In this document: positions 53,152-64,000 of the stretch, piece after piece | How positions within the stretch are numbered: the stretch's first letter is position 1 | Layout of the letters: every line of letters starts with the position of its first letter | DNA from: Halichondria panicea | Taxonomy: Eukaryota; Porifera; Demospongiae; Suberitida; Halichondriidae | Length of the DNA stretch: 64,000 nucleotides | Direction of reading: 5' to 3' | NCBI RefSeq assembly: GCF_963675165.1 | Contig: NC_087382.1 | Location: 3,883,963-3,947,962, forward strand | Made by a program: the position numbers and the translations under genes | The notes under the pieces: model-generated | Database searches by the model: none | What the model was told of the DNA's origin: nothing | Seen by the model: the letters and a program-made list of their open reading frames with translations, nothing else

Positions 53152-53422
53152 GGTTGTTGTGTATTTACTACTGGTGGGGTGTGCAGAGGATAATTATGAT
53201 GAGGACTTGCATCAAGGGCAGAACTTGTCTTGCAATTTCTTTCAAGCTTGATCTAGTAGACACATGGCATGCAGAGAGACAACTAAAGCCGGGCAGTGCA
53301 CATTTCATTTACATAGTGCAAGTGGACTTGCCAGACAGTGGAAGGAAAATGGGATGTATTATTGTGACGTTGATTCAGCCCTGCCCCTCTTTCCTGCATG
53401 AGAATTAATTGTGGTTGACAAA
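53152..53422. promoter_or_regulatory. Divergent promoter interval between the Ig receptor and MPND
   Basis: The start codons of the minus-strand receptor (53151) and plus-strand MPND (53423) are 271 bases apart, so both promoters must lie here or within 5' leaders. No TATA box. Confidence 0.5.
53211..53402 (+). pseudogene. Ig-domain relic in the divergent promoter
   Basis: In one plus-strand frame GQNLSCNFFQA (B strand with Cys) is followed by a TGA. Further on the same frame reads QWKENGMYYCDVDS, an F-strand with Cys. The domain is broken by the stop, and no splice site explains it. It does not read the same strand as the intact receptor. Confidence 0.4.
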
Positions 53423-63292
<9,870 letters not shown>

Positions 63293-63372
63293 GTGGGTGG
63301 AGCTTGTTGCTACTGGATACCTAGCTGTGTGTATATGCAGAACATGCAGTCAATATTCATAGCGTTTTTAGT

Positions 63373-63612
63373 ACCGTATAGCGCAAAATGTTCGAGGCAC
63401 TTATATTTCGTGGATTTTGCCTCTAAAAGCATTTCGTTGCACAATTTTCGTAGAATAACTACTTACCGGAAGCTACGCCTTTAAATCTTTGCACGTTATA
63501 GCAGATAATTCTAATTAAAGAACAATTTTTATGAACTTAATTTTCGTGTAGGATTGCTAACCCACGAAATCTGCGAGATTAAGCCCCTTGAAAATTTCGC
63601 GCTATACGGCAT
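63373..63612. mobile_element. MITE-like element with ACCGTATAGCGC termini
   Basis: TACCGTATAGCGCAAAAT at the left is inverted as ATTTCGCGCTATACGGCA at the right. The interior carries inverted ATTTTCGT words. Related to 10889-11105. Located after the last visible MPND exon. Confidence 0.6.
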
Positions 63613-64000
63613 GTAGAGTGTGGGATACGTGCACTTGTACTTCCTGAGCTGTACGTAATAAAGCAAAAACAATGTGTTATTGAATGTCCACTGCTTTGTG
63701 GGGTGTTAATCAATCCAAGTGTACATGTTACCTTTAATTAGGTCTGTGATATGTACTGATAGTTGAGTGTACCCCAATTAAGGGGGTGCTCCTGCTAGCT
63801 GGACCCATTGCCATATACCCCTCTGACACCATGTATCAGTCTTCTTGTAGTTAGATAATTATTTTTGTTGTTATAAGGACTCTAATGCTCCTGCATATAT
63901 AGGAGATTGGCTAGTGCACATTATATACACTGCGTTTTACATTGTTATGGTCAGGTGTGTATTCATACAGTACACATCAGGGTGTCATACAGCAGGGGAG

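Noticed and set aside
53019-53408. 129-codon plus-strand frame opposite receptor exon 1
   Set aside because: It runs antisense through the signal-peptide exon and its splice donor; no domain in that frame.

Overview
The window looks like nuclear DNA of a non-bilaterian animal, most likely a demosponge. That is an inference from the gene set: a metazoan cilium gene, MPND, fibrinogen-like, Ig and Death-domain genes, short introns with GT-AG splice sites, and many small DNA transposons. No taxonomic marker was compared.

Left edge (114-5469, +): the last 14 exons of a CFAP65-like ciliary gene. Centre (about 6.1-45.6 kb): an accessory island of at least 14 apparently intact, intronless genes for small secreted precursors, plus many broken copies. 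Every precursor has a signal peptide, a very acidic pro-region with repeated short motifs (such as MKALxSLMAAAQ), a junction usually of the form T-A-x-x-Q-W, and a strongly cationic C-terminal part that in all but one ends in Gly, Gly-Arg or Gly-Lys-Lys. I sort them by head and tail into families A (6120, 24061), A-head/G-tail (9754), B (25487, 35680, 43051), a B-head/C-tail chimera (41252), C (11868, 13225, 17804, 20774), D (27792, 45180), E (26763) and F (18886). The layout resembles antimicrobial-peptide precursors, where an acidic propiece masks a basic mature peptide. I recognise no published family; a structural or biomineralisation role for the Tyr/Arg-rich types remains possible.

The island evolves by duplication and exchange. 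A B-D-fibrinogen block is duplicated, promoters are copied (a 247-bp promoter-bearing unit is tandemly repeated before one B gene), tails are swapped between families, and dead copies lie between live ones. A fibrinogen-domain gene (29794-30734, -) and its dead copy (37672-38568, -), together with an Ig/Death-domain fragment (15.7-16.7 kb), sit in the same island. This hints at an innate-defence neighbourhood.

Right part: a four-exon receptor gene (47592-53151, -) encodes a signal peptide, one Ig domain, a Thr/Pro stalk, one membrane segment and a long tail with regularly spaced YxxL motifs. It is divergent from MPND (53423 to beyond 63292, +), whose 12 visible exons encode a RAMA domain and an intact JAMM metalloprotease. 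A 5'-truncated LINE lies in MPND intron 1.

Mobile DNA is abundant. Several MITE families have target-site duplications that can be read directly: TAGCCTCG...CGAGGCTA and TAGACTC...GAGTCTA elements with 9-bp duplications, an 821-bp long-TIR element with a 6-bp duplication, and CAGTGGCG-type elements with 5-bp duplications.
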